From the NCBI RefSeq assembly GCF_026248685.1, contig NZ_CP111036.1, forward strand, positions 248,001 through 312,000: DNA of 64,000 nt, read 5' to 3'. The stretch is from Haladaptatus caseinilyticus. GTDB taxonomy: Archaea > Halobacteriota > Halobacteria > Halobacteriales > Haladaptataceae. Within the stretch, counting starts at the first letter, position 1. Every line of letters starts with the position of its first letter. The notes under the pieces are model-generated. The model ran no database searches, was not told the origin of the DNA, and saw only the letters and a program-made list of their open reading frames with translations. This document shows, in pieces, positions 44,447 through 53,737 of this stretch. The position numbers were made by a program, and so were the translations under genes.

Positions 44447-45433
44447 ATGACGGAGATGGAGTACACGAAACTCGGCGATACCGGCCTCGAAGTCTCTCGC
44501 CTCTGTCTCGGGTGTATGAACTTCGGAACCGAACAGCCGTGGATGATGAACGACGAGGCAAAGAGCCTCGAACTGCTCGACGAGGCGTTGGGGATGGGTA
44601 TCAATTTCCTCGACACCGCAAACGTCTATTCGACGGGGGAAAGCGAAGAAATCGTCGGCAAAGCCATCGAGGGTCGAAATCGCGACGAACTCGTCATCGC
44701 GACGAAGGTGTTCGGGAAGATGGGCGACTATCCGAACGGACAGGGACTCTCCCGAAAACACATCCTCGACCAGGCGGAGGCCAGTCTCGACCGACTCGGG
44801 ACGGAGTATATCGACCTCTATCAAATTCATCGCTGGGACGACGAAACCCCGATAGAGGAGACGCTTTCGGCGCTCGATTATCTCGTTGAGACGGGGCGGG
44901 TTCGCTACATCGGCGCGAGTTCGATGGCGGGGTGGCAGTTCACGAAGGCCCTTTACGAGAGCGACATCCGCGATTACGAGCGATTTACGTGCATGCAACC
45001 GGAGTACAACCTCGTCGATCGCCACGAGGAAGAAAACGTTCTTCCGGTCTGCGAGTCGGAAGGCGTCGGCGTCATCCCGTGGTCACCACTCGCTGGAGGG
45101 TTCCTGACGGGCAAGTACGACCGTGGCGAGGAGCTGACCGACGGACGAGCAGCCGAAGACGCCCACACCGAGGCGCGGTTCACCGACGAGAACTGGGCCG
45201 TGTTGAGCGAAGTGCGTGCGATCGCCGAAGAAAAGGGCGTGACGCCAGCACAACTCAGCTTGGCATGGCTCCTCCACAAACCGGTGGTCGATTCGCCGAT
45301 TATCGGCCCGCGAACCATCGATCACTTGGAAGAGAACGTCGAATCGCTCGATGTAGCACTCACGAACGAAGAACTGGAACGTCTCGAATCGCCGAAATCA
45401 CCGGTTTGGTCGCGTGAAATCGCGGATATCTGA
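44447..45433 (+). CDS. Aldo/keto reductase
   Basis: 328 residues. TIM-barrel AKR with the full catalytic set: FLDTANVYSTGESEE (Asp, Tyr), IATKVFGKMGD (Lys) and LYQIHRWD (His). The NADPH site is in IPWSPLAGGFLTGKYDRG and VDSPIIGPRTIDHLEEN. It interconverts aldehydes or ketones and alcohols with NADPH. ATG 44456 is an alternative start. It opens the rightward carbohydrate region and ends about 240 bases before the ABC transporter operon. Confidence 0.93.
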   Translation: MTEMEYTKLGDTGLEVSRLCLGCMNFGTEQPWMMNDEAKSLELLDEALGMGINFLDTANVYSTGESEEIVGKAIEGRNRDELVIATKVFGKMGDYPNGQGLSRKHILDQAEASLDRLGTEYIDLYQIHRWDDETPIEETLSALDYLVETGRVRYIGASSMAGWQFTKALYESDIRDYERFTCMQPEYNLVDRHEEENVLPVCESEGVGVIPWSPLAGGFLTGKYDRGEELTDGRAAEDAHTEARFTDENWAVLSEVRAIAEEKGVTPAQLSLAWLLHKPVVDSPIIGPRTIDHLEENVESLDVALTNEELERLESPKSPVWSREIADI

Positions 45434-45579
45434 GGACGCTGCGATCGTCATCGACTGACCCGTTGCGTGAAACGATCGTTTCGAAAAACGAACAGTCGGT
45501 GTGCCATTTTTGCGACACTGTCGAATAATATGTAGCGCAATCGGCCATAAATAGTTTTACTCACCCAATACTCAATTCG

Positions 45580-45599
45580 CACGAAAGTGATATTTCGTG
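45580..45599. promoter_or_regulatory. Inverted repeat, candidate operator of the sugar ABC operon
   Basis: CACGAAA (45580-45586), spacer GTGATA, TTTCGTG (45593-45599). Perfect 7-base arms about 45 bases upstream of the TATA box at 45641, the position of an upstream regulator site in archaeal promoters. Confidence 0.45.
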
Positions 45600-45640
45600 A
45601 TTAGAAAATACAACAACGCGAGTAGTCAATTACACCAAAA

Positions 45641-45647
45641 TTATAAA
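45641..45647 (+). promoter_or_regulatory. TATA box of the sugar ABC operon
   Basis: TTATAAA, centre 29 bases upstream of the ATG at 45673, so the message begins at the start codon. Confidence 0.65.
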
Positions 45648-45672
45648 TGGAGCCCTTCCGTTCTATAAAAGC

Positions 45673-47139
45673 ATGGTGGGTGTTAGCGAGCGTGATGACA
45701 ATCGTCGGCGAGACGGCGTTTCACGACGGAAGTTCGTGAAAGCCGTCGGCGCGTCCGGTGCTGCTGCTGGCCTCGCTGGCTGTACCAGTCGAGGATCAAG
45801 CGGCAACCCTAACGTCGTGCAGTGGGCGGCTGACGACGATGTCAGAACCAACAAAGACGCGATAGAGAACGCACTCCACGAGGCGGGACTGGACGAGGAC
45901 ATCAAACTCGAAGTTCTCGCAGGAAACGAACAGACCGGTGCCAGACAATCGCAGTATCAACGATGGTTGTCGGCAAACCTCTCGGAACCCGACCTCCTTC
46001 TGGTCGACAGTGGATGGGCGATTCCGTTCATCGCACGTCGTCAATTGCTCAACCTGAGCGACCATCTGTCGAGTGAGGCACTCAAGAAGGTCAACAACGA
46101 CTATTTCCAAGGAAGCGTTATCACCGGCAAATCGACCGACGGCGACCTCTATGCGATTCCGCTGTTTTCGGACTTCGGAACGATACAGTATCGCAAGGAT
46201 TTGGTCAAGCAGTCGGGATTCAGCCCGGATGCGGAAAACTGGGCAACCGAGGGAATCTCGTGGAAGAAGTTTTCGAAGGTAACGAAGAAAGTAAAGCAAG
46301 ACAACGATGCTATCGATTACGGATTTACGTTCCAGGCGAGCGCCTACGAGGGACTTTCCTGCTGTGACTTCAACGAGTTCATCAGCAGTTGGGGCGGCAC
46401 GTATTTCGGGAGCGTCGATAACCTCCTCGGACCGGTCGGAAACCGACCGGTGACCCTGGACTCGAAGAACGTCCTCGATTCGGTACGAATGATCCGGACG
46501 TTTATCCACGGTAACGATGCCCCGAACACGTTGAACGATTATGCGGGCAATATCGCACCGCGAGCGGTCCTCAGCTGGACGGAAGAAACCTCGCGCGCGC
46601 CGTTTAGCAACGGAAACGCGGTCATGCACCGCAACTGGCCCTACTCCATCAACATCAACGGCGCGCCGAAGGATGAGGGTGGGTTCGGGAAGGACCTCGG
46701 CGTGATGCCGATACCGTACGGCGTGAAAAAGAGCCAAGCCAAGCAGGGTCTCGGTGGTGTCGCGTCCGCACTCGGTGGGTGGAACGTCGCAATCAATCCG
46801 AACACCAACAAGCGGGACAAGACGTTACAAGTCCTCGAAGCGATGACCACGGAAAGTTTCAAACTCAAACTGTTCGAAATCATCGGGTGGATTCCACCGG
46901 AACCGAAACTCCTCGAAACCAAACGGGCGAGAAACATTCCGATTATGGGACGATACGTTGACTCCCTGAAAGTCGCAGGGCAGAACGCACTTCCGCGCCC
47001 CGTCTCGGTCGTTTGGCCACAGGAATCCGGAAAAATATCACAGAGCGTTTTCGCGGCCTACGCGGGCCAACAGAGCCCACAACAAGCGATGTCAACGTTG
47101 AACAGCCAGATCACGGAAATCGAGGAGTACAACAAGTAG
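45673..47139 (+). CDS. Sugar ABC transporter substrate-binding lipoprotein (Tat-exported)
   Basis: 488 residues. The start is fixed by the leaderless promoter. Tat motif SRRKFVKAVG (residues 17-26) then a hydrophobic stretch ending in a lipobox, LAGC (Cys 37), so it should be lipid-anchored outside the membrane. The mature part is a type 1 extracellular solute-binding protein: LLLVDSGWAIPFIARRQLLN, DLYAIPLFSDFGTIQYRKDL, GNAVMHRNWPYS and GGWNVAINPNTNKRD. It captures a sugar and delivers it to the permeases encoded next. Confidence 0.94.
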   Translation: MVGVSERDDNRRRDGVSRRKFVKAVGASGAAAGLAGCTSRGSSGNPNVVQWAADDDVRTNKDAIENALHEAGLDEDIKLEVLAGNEQTGARQSQYQRWLSANLSEPDLLLVDSGWAIPFIARRQLLNLSDHLSSEALKKVNNDYFQGSVITGKSTDGDLYAIPLFSDFGTIQYRKDLVKQSGFSPDAENWATEGISWKKFSKVTKKVKQDNDAIDYGFTFQASAYEGLSCCDFNEFISSWGGTYFGSVDNLLGPVGNRPVTLDSKNVLDSVRMIRTFIHGNDAPNTLNDYAGNIAPRAVLSWTEETSRAPFSNGNAVMHRNWPYSININGAPKDEGGFGKDLGVMPIPYGVKKSQAKQGLGGVASALGGWNVAINPNTNKRDKTLQVLEAMTTESFKLKLFEIIGWIPPEPKLLETKRARNIPIMGRYVDSLKVAGQNALPRPVSVVWPQESGKISQSVFAAYAGQQSPQQAMSTLNSQITEIEEYNK

Positions 47140-47151
47140 AGGTGGACAAGT

Positions 47152-48135
47152 ATGTCAACCGAACAATCGACGGAAACGCGACGAAGCGGGAAGTCCGGGG
47201 CGTACGCTGGCGCGGTTCGATGGATCGAAAACCTGAGCGAGACCCAGTTCGCGTATCTACTGTTGACGCCCGCGCTGTTGTTGCTCGGCGTCATTGCCTT
47301 CTGGCCGCTCATCAGCACGTTCGAGATGTCCCTCAGAGCCGACAGCCTCCGCGGCGCATCGCAGGTCGGTAAGTTTGTCGGCCTGCAGAACTACGTCGCC
47401 CTGCTAACCGGCAAATTGGACACGGTGGCACTGCCACAGCCGTTCATCGATTTCAGTCAACCGTTCAAGAGCGCACTCATCGTGACGTTCATCTTCACGA
47501 TCGTCAGCGTCGCCATCGAAACGGTCATCGGCTTCGGACAGGCGCTCGTCCTCGACCAGGACTTCCGCGGTCGGCGCTGGGTTCGGGTTGCGATCATCAT
47601 CCCGTGGGCGGTTCCCATCGTCATTCAGGGGATGATTTTCTACCTGATGTTCCAACCCGGCATCGGATTCGGTGCGAGCCTCACCGATATGATCGGCCTG
47701 ACGAACACGCCGCTGTCCAACAGCAGTTCCGCGCTCGGCATCATCGTCATCGCCGACATCTGGAAGACGACGGCGTTCATGGCCTTGCTCATCCTCGCGG
47801 GTCTTCAGAGCATCGACCGGAGCCTCTACGACGTCGCGAAAGTCGCGGGTGCATCGAAATGGCAACAGTTCAAGATGATCACCCTCCCGCTCGTGCTTCC
47901 GACAGTGCTCGTTGCACTGCTGTTTCGCACCATCGCGGCGATGCGAATTTACGGGCTTATCGAAACCGTCTCCGGTTGTACGACGGTTCCGTCGCTGTCC
48001 TGTCTGGTCGTCACGACGTTCAGCACGCGGCGATACGGCACCGCAGCGGCAGTCGCGTTCGTTACGGCCGCCATCATCGGCATCGTCGTGTCGATCTACA
48101 TCGTGAAGTTCCGTGACTCACAGGGGGCGTTCTAA
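47152..48135 (+). CDS. Sugar ABC transporter permease (MalF/UgpA-like)
   Basis: 327 residues with about six membrane segments, beginning FAYLLLTPALLLLGVIAFWP. The EAA loop that contacts the ATPase is DVAKVAGASKWQQFKMITLP followed by LVLP. It starts 12 bases after the binding-protein stop. The region MRIYGLIETVSGCTTVPSLS contains two Cys, unusual but not clearly meaningful. It pairs with the next gene to form the channel. Confidence 0.94.
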   Translation: MSTEQSTETRRSGKSGAYAGAVRWIENLSETQFAYLLLTPALLLLGVIAFWPLISTFEMSLRADSLRGASQVGKFVGLQNYVALLTGKLDTVALPQPFIDFSQPFKSALIVTFIFTIVSVAIETVIGFGQALVLDQDFRGRRWVRVAIIIPWAVPIVIQGMIFYLMFQPGIGFGASLTDMIGLTNTPLSNSSSALGIIVIADIWKTTAFMALLILAGLQSIDRSLYDVAKVAGASKWQQFKMITLPLVLPTVLVALLFRTIAAMRIYGLIETVSGCTTVPSLSCLVVTTFSTRRYGTAAAVAFVTAAIIGIVVSIYIVKFRDSQGAF

Positions 48136-49077
48136 ATGGCACAAGCAGAACAAACGCAGGCGGAAGGACAGACGGACACCAACGAGGGACCGTTCCGTCG
48201 TTGGGTGCAAGGGTCGATTCAGAACCCCGAGCGAACCTATCAGGCCATGTTCTACGTGGTGACCATCTTCTTCCTGTTCACCACGCTGTTCCCGTTCTAC
48301 TGGCTCCTCGTACTCGCACTGACGCCGCGGGAGGCGATCATAAACGTCTGGTTCGTGCCGAAAGGGTTCAACCCCGGCGTATTCATCGAGATATTCGAGC
48401 AGTTACCGTTCCATATCTTCATGTTCAACAGCTTCGTGCTCGCCCTCATCACCACGGCGATCGTGTTGGTGCTGGCGAGCCTCGCAGGCTACGTCTTCGG
48501 GCGATTGTCGTTTCCGGGACGAGGCGTGTTGATGTTGCTCATCCTCGCCATCTCGTACTTCCCACCGGCGGCGTTCCTGCTACCGCTGTTCCGACTATTC
48601 ACCGGAAACGTGGAGATACTCGGCATCAGTAGTCCGATGCTGTACAACACACCGGGAGCGATGGTGCTCCCGTTCAGCGCGCTGTTCATGCCTCTCTCGA
48701 TATTCATCCTGACGACGTTCTACGGCCAGATCCCGGACGGGCTCGAGGACGCCGCACGTATCGAGGGAACGACACGACTCGGCGCGCTCTTCCGGGTCAT
48801 TATACCGCTGTCGGCACCGGGCGTCGCGACGGCAGGGGTGCTGACGTTCATCTCGGTGTACAACGAGTTCTTCTTCTCGTTCCTGATGACGAACGGGAAA
48901 CCGGAGAACTGGGCACCACTGCTGTGGGGCATCCTCGGCTACCAGGGCCAGTACGCCGAATTCTACAACTTGATGGCTGCAGCGAGCATCGTGGGCGTTC
49001 TGCCCATCGCCATCCTCGTCGTCATCGCACAGGAAAAAATCGTCAGCGGACTCACTGCTGGCGCGCTAAAGGAGTGA
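48136..49077 (+). CDS. Sugar ABC transporter permease (MalG/UgpE-like)
   Basis: 313 residues with six membrane segments. The start ATG directly follows the previous stop. The EAA motif is DGLEDAARIEGTTRLGALFR followed by VIIPLSAPG. N-terminal residues 1-25 are polar and Gln/Glu-rich. It is the second half of the permease heterodimer. Confidence 0.94.
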   Translation: MAQAEQTQAEGQTDTNEGPFRRWVQGSIQNPERTYQAMFYVVTIFFLFTTLFPFYWLLVLALTPREAIINVWFVPKGFNPGVFIEIFEQLPFHIFMFNSFVLALITTAIVLVLASLAGYVFGRLSFPGRGVLMLLILAISYFPPAAFLLPLFRLFTGNVEILGISSPMLYNTPGAMVLPFSALFMPLSIFILTTFYGQIPDGLEDAARIEGTTRLGALFRVIIPLSAPGVATAGVLTFISVYNEFFFSFLMTNGKPENWAPLLWGILGYQGQYAEFYNLMAAASIVGVLPIAILVVIAQEKIVSGLTAGALKE

Positions 49078-49083
49078 TACACA

Positions 49084-50271
49084 ATGGGTGAAGTAAACTT
49101 AGAACACGTTTCGAAACGGTACGACGATGTAACGGCAGTCGACGACATGAACCTCGAAATCGAGGACGGCGAGTTCGTCACGCTCGTCGGTCCGTCGGGG
49201 TGCGGGAAATCCACGACCCTCGAAACCATCGCGGGACTCACGATACCCACGGAGGGGAAGATATCCATCGCGGACCGGGAGGTAACCAATCTCCCGCCGA
49301 AAGACCGCGGTATCGCGATGGTGTTCCAAAACATCGCGTTGTTCCCGCACATGGACGTGTACGACAACATCAGTTTCGGCCTGCGGCTTCGAAGCTACGA
49401 CAAAGAGGAGATCAACCGTCGGGTCGAGAACGCGTCGGAAATCGTCCAACTCGAGGGGATGCTCGACCGGATGCCGGACGAGATGTCGGGCGGCCAGCGC
49501 CAGCGCGTCGCTATCGCTCGTGCGATCGTTCGTGAACCGGACGTGTTCCTGATGGACGAACCGCTGGCGAACCTCGACGCCAAACTACGTGTCCACATGC
49601 GTACCGAGCTTCAGCGACTCCACAAGGAGCTCGACGCGACCATCATCTACGTCACGCACGACCAAGCCGAGGCGATGACCATGTCTGACCGCGTGGCCAT
49701 CATCAACAAAGGCGAACTCCAGCAGTTCGCACCGCCACTCGAGTGCTACAACGAACCGAAGAACCTGTTCGTCGCGGGGTTCATGGGTTCGCCGAGTATG
49801 AATTTCGTGGAGGGTGTCGTCGATGCGGACGGATTGAAGCTGCCCGACTATCACGTCGAGTTCGACACCGGACAGCTCAGCGGCATATCGGTAGACGACC
49901 GGCTGACCATGGGTGTTCGCCCCGAGGACGTCTATCTCGTGGAGGATGCCGACCAGGTGGCGAAGCCGACACAGCCTATCAAGGCACGAACCGACGTGCT
50001 CGAACCGATGGGTGACGAAATCTTCGTCTACATCCTCACTGGCGAGGGGCAGACAGCAGGAATGGACGCCGAGGCTGACGATGCGCATCAACTCCTGATG
50101 AGCGTTGACCCCGACGAAAACATCGACATCGACCAGGACGTAGAGGTCGTCCTTGACAGGGAGCGGATCCACCTCTTCGACACCGACACCGGCGACGCCA
50201 TCGCCCACGGATTGGAGTTCGCGTCCGTCGAAGCCGGTCCGACCGGCACCGAAGCGGAGGGGGACGACTGA
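49084..50271 (+). CDS. Sugar ABC transporter ATP-binding protein (UgpC/MsmX/MalK-like)
   Basis: 395 residues. Walker A GPSGCGKSTT, Q-loop VFQNIALFPHM, signature MSGGQRQRVAIARAI, Walker B FLMDEPLANLDA and switch HDQAEAMT are all present. The C-terminal 150 residues form the TOBE/regulatory domain (FMGSPSMNFVEGVV, MGVRPEDVYL). An acidic insert sits in the tail (MDAEADDAHQ), as expected of a halophile. It powers the two permeases; 6-base gap from the upstream gene. Confidence 0.95.
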   Translation: MGEVNLEHVSKRYDDVTAVDDMNLEIEDGEFVTLVGPSGCGKSTTLETIAGLTIPTEGKISIADREVTNLPPKDRGIAMVFQNIALFPHMDVYDNISFGLRLRSYDKEEINRRVENASEIVQLEGMLDRMPDEMSGGQRQRVAIARAIVREPDVFLMDEPLANLDAKLRVHMRTELQRLHKELDATIIYVTHDQAEAMTMSDRVAIINKGELQQFAPPLECYNEPKNLFVAGFMGSPSMNFVEGVVDADGLKLPDYHVEFDTGQLSGISVDDRLTMGVRPEDVYLVEDADQVAKPTQPIKARTDVLEPMGDEIFVYILTGEGQTAGMDAEADDAHQLLMSVDPDENIDIDQDVEVVLDRERIHLFDTDTGDAIAHGLEFASVEAGPTGTEAEGDD

Positions 50272-50272
50272 G

Positions 50273-50476
50273 ATGGGAGTCGAGTTCGGATTGCTGTACT
50301 TCGGGGCGGGAACGCTCCTGTTTTTCTTCTGGGCCTACGGAATCGTCTCGTTCGCCCTCGATCTGAAGAACAAAATCGTCCCCGGCATCCGAACACTGCT
50401 CGAAAATCGGCGAGCGCAGAAAGCGGACGAGGAGTACGAGCGCGAACAAGAAGAGAAAAAACAACAGTTGTACTGA
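50273..50476 (+). CDS. Small one-TM protein in the sugar ABC operon
   Basis: 67 residues from ATG 50273, one base after the ATPase stop (TGAGATG). One membrane segment lies at about residues 6-28 (LLYFGAGTLLFFFWAYGIVS). A charged, probably helical cytoplasmic tail follows (ENRRAQKADEEYEREQEEKK). The spacing implies coupled translation. I recognise no family. A role as an accessory or stabilising subunit of the transporter is inferred from position only. Confidence 0.7.
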   Translation: MGVEFGLLYFGAGTLLFFFWAYGIVSFALDLKNKIVPGIRTLLENRRAQKADEEYEREQEEKKQQLY

Positions 50477-50604
50477 CGTGACCCCCCGTGATTTCCCACC
50501 GTCTGTCCTCCTGCTGTTAGGTTTCCGAGACGAAAGTACCAACGCCCTCCGACAGAGCGATGGAAAGGAAAAGAATAACACCGTCTCACAGGTGAATCGT
50601 TAGT

Positions 50605-51672
50605 ATGAGTGCCAGTGAGCCGGTTCGAGTCGGGTTCGTCGGTCTCGGAAATATCGGACATTATCACGCGGACAGAATCACTGATTTGCGCCACGAAATC
50701 GTCGGTGGAGTGGATATAAATCCAGACGCCCGTGCGCGATTTGCCGAGAAGTACGACACCCGTTCGTTCGAGAGCTACGAAGAACTGTACGAATCAGATA
50801 TCGACTGTGTCATCGTCACGACGCCGAACAAGTTCCACGAGGAGTACGCCGTCTCCGCACTCGATGCGGGACTCGACGTACTTCTCGAGAAGCCGCTCGC
50901 ACACACGTTGGAAAGCGCGGAGCGAATCGCGGAAGCAGCCCGGAACGCCGACGGCTTCTGTATGGTCGGTTTCCACAATCGCTTCCGGAATCCGGTCGAG
51001 GTCATCAAGGGTTATCAAGACGAAGGTCGATTCGGCGAGACGCGCCACGTCGAGGCGAACTACATCCGACGCCGCGGGATTCCAGGCCGCGGTTCGTGGT
51101 TCACGAACCGCGACGTGGCCGGTGGGGGCGCGCTCATCGACATCGGTGTTCACGCCATCGACCTCGCACTGCATCTCCACGATTTCCCGGACGTGAAGGA
51201 GGTCAGCGGTGAAGTTCGCTCGCAATTTGGCAGTCGGGAGGATTACACATACCTCGAAATGTGGGGCGACGACACCGAATCCGGAACGTTCTCCGTCGAT
51301 GACTCCGTAAGCGCGTTCATTCGCTGTGAGAACGGCAAGACCATCGCGCTCGAAGTCGCGTGGGCCGCGAACCGCGAATCGAGTGAGAAATATCACGTTC
51401 GCGGAACGAACGCAGGGGCGAACTTCGATAAAAGCGACGACTCGCTCACGATATACGAGACGAGCATGGTCGGCGCGGACCACTTCTCGGACACCAACGT
51501 CCGGACGCGACAAGAAGACGCTCACAAAGCGGAACAACGTGTCTTCTTCGAAGCGGTGCGGGACGGCGTCGCACCGAAAATGAACACCGTCGAACAGGCG
51601 CTGACGGTGCAACGCGTCATCGACGCGGTGTATCGCTCCTCCGAAAAAGAGGCGGCAGTGCAATTGGAGTAA
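50605..51672 (+). CDS. Gfo/Idh/MocA family oxidoreductase (inositol/sugar dehydrogenase-like)
   Basis: 355 residues. Rossmann motif VGFVGLGNIGHYHADRI, then LEKPLAHTLESAERIAE with the catalytic Lys of the EKP motif, and GGGALIDIGVHAIDLALHLH with the catalytic Asp-His pair. It oxidises a sugar or polyol hydroxyl using NAD(P). It follows the transporter by about 130 bases in the same direction, so it probably acts on the imported sugar. Specificity cannot be told from sequence. Confidence 0.93.
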   Translation: MSASEPVRVGFVGLGNIGHYHADRITDLRHEIVGGVDINPDARARFAEKYDTRSFESYEELYESDIDCVIVTTPNKFHEEYAVSALDAGLDVLLEKPLAHTLESAERIAEAARNADGFCMVGFHNRFRNPVEVIKGYQDEGRFGETRHVEANYIRRRGIPGRGSWFTNRDVAGGGALIDIGVHAIDLALHLHDFPDVKEVSGEVRSQFGSREDYTYLEMWGDDTESGTFSVDDSVSAFIRCENGKTIALEVAWAANRESSEKYHVRGTNAGANFDKSDDSLTIYETSMVGADHFSDTNVRTRQEDAHKAEQRVFFEAVRDGVAPKMNTVEQALTVQRVIDAVYRSSEKEAAVQLE

Positions 51673-51673
51673 G

Positions 51674-52684
51674 TTACAGCAACCATCGCAGCCATTTTCC
51701 GTGTTGTTCGTAGGCCGCCAGCGATCGATACTCCTCGCCGTCGAACCAGTCGAGTGTGAACGCGTTGTCCCACTCGTCCGTGGCTTCGTGTCCCGACAAC
51801 CAATGAAGCGTGCGCTCCTGTGCGGCGGCCTCGATACGCGCCCGGAGACGATCCTGTGCCGGGTCGGGCAGTTGGTAGCGCATCTGTGTATCGAAGACGC
51901 AGACTGGCACGTCGTCGGGAATCCCCATGAGCACAGCAGGGAGGTCCTCGATTGCGTCACCCTGTCGGAGGTCGGGGGGATGCTGTCGTGCGACGTTAGC
52001 GGCCCGCTGAAGCAGTCGTTGGCGGTCCCCGTGTTCCGGCCAGATGAGGGCGCGAAGCCAACGAACGTCGGCCTCATCGCGAACATCGAGTGGGTTCAGG
52101 TCGATGCCGATGCGGGAGGCGACCGGAGGAAAATCGACCGAGACAGGCGGTATTTTTTCACTTCTGACTTCGGCATCGAGGACGCATTCCCCGGTTCCGA
52201 ACGTGCCCACGTCCCCGTACTCGTAGGTGTACTCGTCCCAGCAGAGGTTGAGACCGGCGCTGGGGCCGAGTTCCACAAATGCGAGGGGTTCGTTACCGAC
52301 TTCATTCGAGATATGGGAAAACGCCGGAAAAAGCGCGGTACAGCGCCGGACAGCGTTCGTCTGGGTTCTCCGGTTTCGCAGAAGCGGGAGGAGTTCCGAC
52401 TCGTATTCGACGCAGAAATCGCGAAACGCGGGAAACGGATCGTCCGTTTTCGGGTCGTCGGTGAGGTTTGGGTAGTAGTCGGCGAGCGGGTGGGAACCGT
52501 CGTCGAGCAGATGCCAGTGAACTGCGGCCAGCAGGATGTTCGGCGTGCCACGCTTCGGCGGAATTTCCTCGGCGAGCGTGAGCACCTCGGGGTCGTTCGC
52601 GATTCCACGCGCGATCCGTTCGTACAGGGATGACGTTCCAACACACCAGTCGGCGAACCACTCGAACTGCTCGGCGAGGCTCAT
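51674..52684 (-). CDS. DUF2332 family protein
   Basis: 336 residues. LAEQFEWFADWCVGTSSLYE and LLAAVHWHLLDDGSHPLADY at the N-terminus, then PLAFVELGPSAGLNLCWDEY, whose ELGPSAGLNL glycine motif is typical of DUF2332; WLSGHEATDEWDNAFTLDWF near the end. The pattern hints at a Rossmann or methyltransferase-like fold, but no activity is established. It is on the opposite strand inside the sugar locus, convergent with the oxidoreductase (1 base between stops). Confidence 0.88.
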   Translation of the reverse strand: MSLAEQFEWFADWCVGTSSLYERIARGIANDPEVLTLAEEIPPKRGTPNILLAAVHWHLLDDGSHPLADYYPNLTDDPKTDDPFPAFRDFCVEYESELLPLLRNRRTQTNAVRRCTALFPAFSHISNEVGNEPLAFVELGPSAGLNLCWDEYTYEYGDVGTFGTGECVLDAEVRSEKIPPVSVDFPPVASRIGIDLNPLDVRDEADVRWLRALIWPEHGDRQRLLQRAANVARQHPPDLRQGDAIEDLPAVLMGIPDDVPVCVFDTQMRYQLPDPAQDRLRARIEAAAQERTLHWLSGHEATDEWDNAFTLDWFDGEEYRSLAAYEQHGKWLRWLL

Positions 52685-52761
52685 ATTAGGGGGGATCGAA
52701 GACGGACGGCGTAAGCGTTGCCACCGAAATTTTATTCCCGAGCGAAGTAATGGTTCATGCT

Positions 52762-53733
52762 ATGGACATCGGCGTTCACACTCCGCCACTGTACGGTGAA
52801 TCGCTGGAAGACGCGCTCGCGTATCTCGATGATATCGGCGTGGACGCTATCGAACCCGGCGTCGGCGGCTATCCCGGCGATACACACCTTCCGCGCGACG
52901 AATATCTGGACGACGACGACGCACAGGAGGACCTCCAGTCGTTGCTGTCGGAACACGGCATGCACATCAGTGCACTGGCGACTCACAACAACCCGCTCCA
53001 TCCGGACGACGAACAGGCCGACGAGGCCGACACGGAGCTCCGCGAGGCGATTCGACTGGCCGACCAGCTCGACGTCAACACGGTTACCTGTTTCTCCGGA
53101 CTGCCCGCTGGCGGCCCGAACGACGAGGTCCCGAACTGGATCACTGCTCCATGGCCCTCGGAGCACGACGAGGCGCTCACCTACCAGTGGGAAGAGGTCG
53201 CGATCCCCTACTGGCGCGATGTTGCCGAATACGCCGCAGACCACGGCGTAGACATCGCCATCGAGATGCACCCGAACATGCTCATTCACGAACCCGCCGG
53301 AATGCTCGAACTCCGCAACGCGACCAACGAGCGAATCGGGACGAACTTCGACCCGAGCCATCTCTACTGGCAAGGCATCGACGTCGTCGAAGCCATCCGA
53401 TTCCTCGGCGAACACGACGCAATCCATCACTTCCACGCGAAGGACACGAAAGTCTACGAGTCCCAAGCCCGCTACAAAGGAGTTCTCGACACGACGCCGT
53501 ACGACGAGGAGGCAAACCGCTCGTGGCTGTTCCGTTCCGTCGGCTACGGTCACGGCGAGGAACACTGGAAGGACATCGTGAGCGCGCTCCGAATGATAGA
53601 GTACGATGGCACGCTCTCCATCGAACACGAGGATTCGCTGACCAGCTCGAAGGAAGGGCTGGAAAAGGCGGTCGAACTGCTGAACCGCGCCGTGTTCCGA
53701 ACCGAACCCGGCGAAGCATACTGGGCCGAATGA
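52762..53733 (+). CDS. Sugar phosphate isomerase/epimerase-like TIM-barrel protein
   Basis: 323 residues from ATG 52762; ATG 52750 would add four. The AP-endonuclease-2/xylose-isomerase-like fold is clear: MDIGVHTPPLYGESLEDALA, VNTVTCFSGLPAGGPNDE, VDIAIEMHPNMLIHEPAG, TNFDPSHLYWQGIDVVEA and IHHFHAKDTKV, then TLSIEHED. The Glu, Asp, His, Glu set should bind a divalent metal. With the two Gfo/Idh/MocA enzymes it resembles a keto-sugar or inositol degradation set (inference). Confidence 0.92.
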   Translation: MDIGVHTPPLYGESLEDALAYLDDIGVDAIEPGVGGYPGDTHLPRDEYLDDDDAQEDLQSLLSEHGMHISALATHNNPLHPDDEQADEADTELREAIRLADQLDVNTVTCFSGLPAGGPNDEVPNWITAPWPSEHDEALTYQWEEVAIPYWRDVAEYAADHGVDIAIEMHPNMLIHEPAGMLELRNATNERIGTNFDPSHLYWQGIDVVEAIRFLGEHDAIHHFHAKDTKVYESQARYKGVLDTTPYDEEANRSWLFRSVGYGHGEEHWKDIVSALRMIEYDGTLSIEHEDSLTSSKEGLEKAVELLNRAVFRTEPGEAYWAE

Positions 53734-53737
53734 GTCC

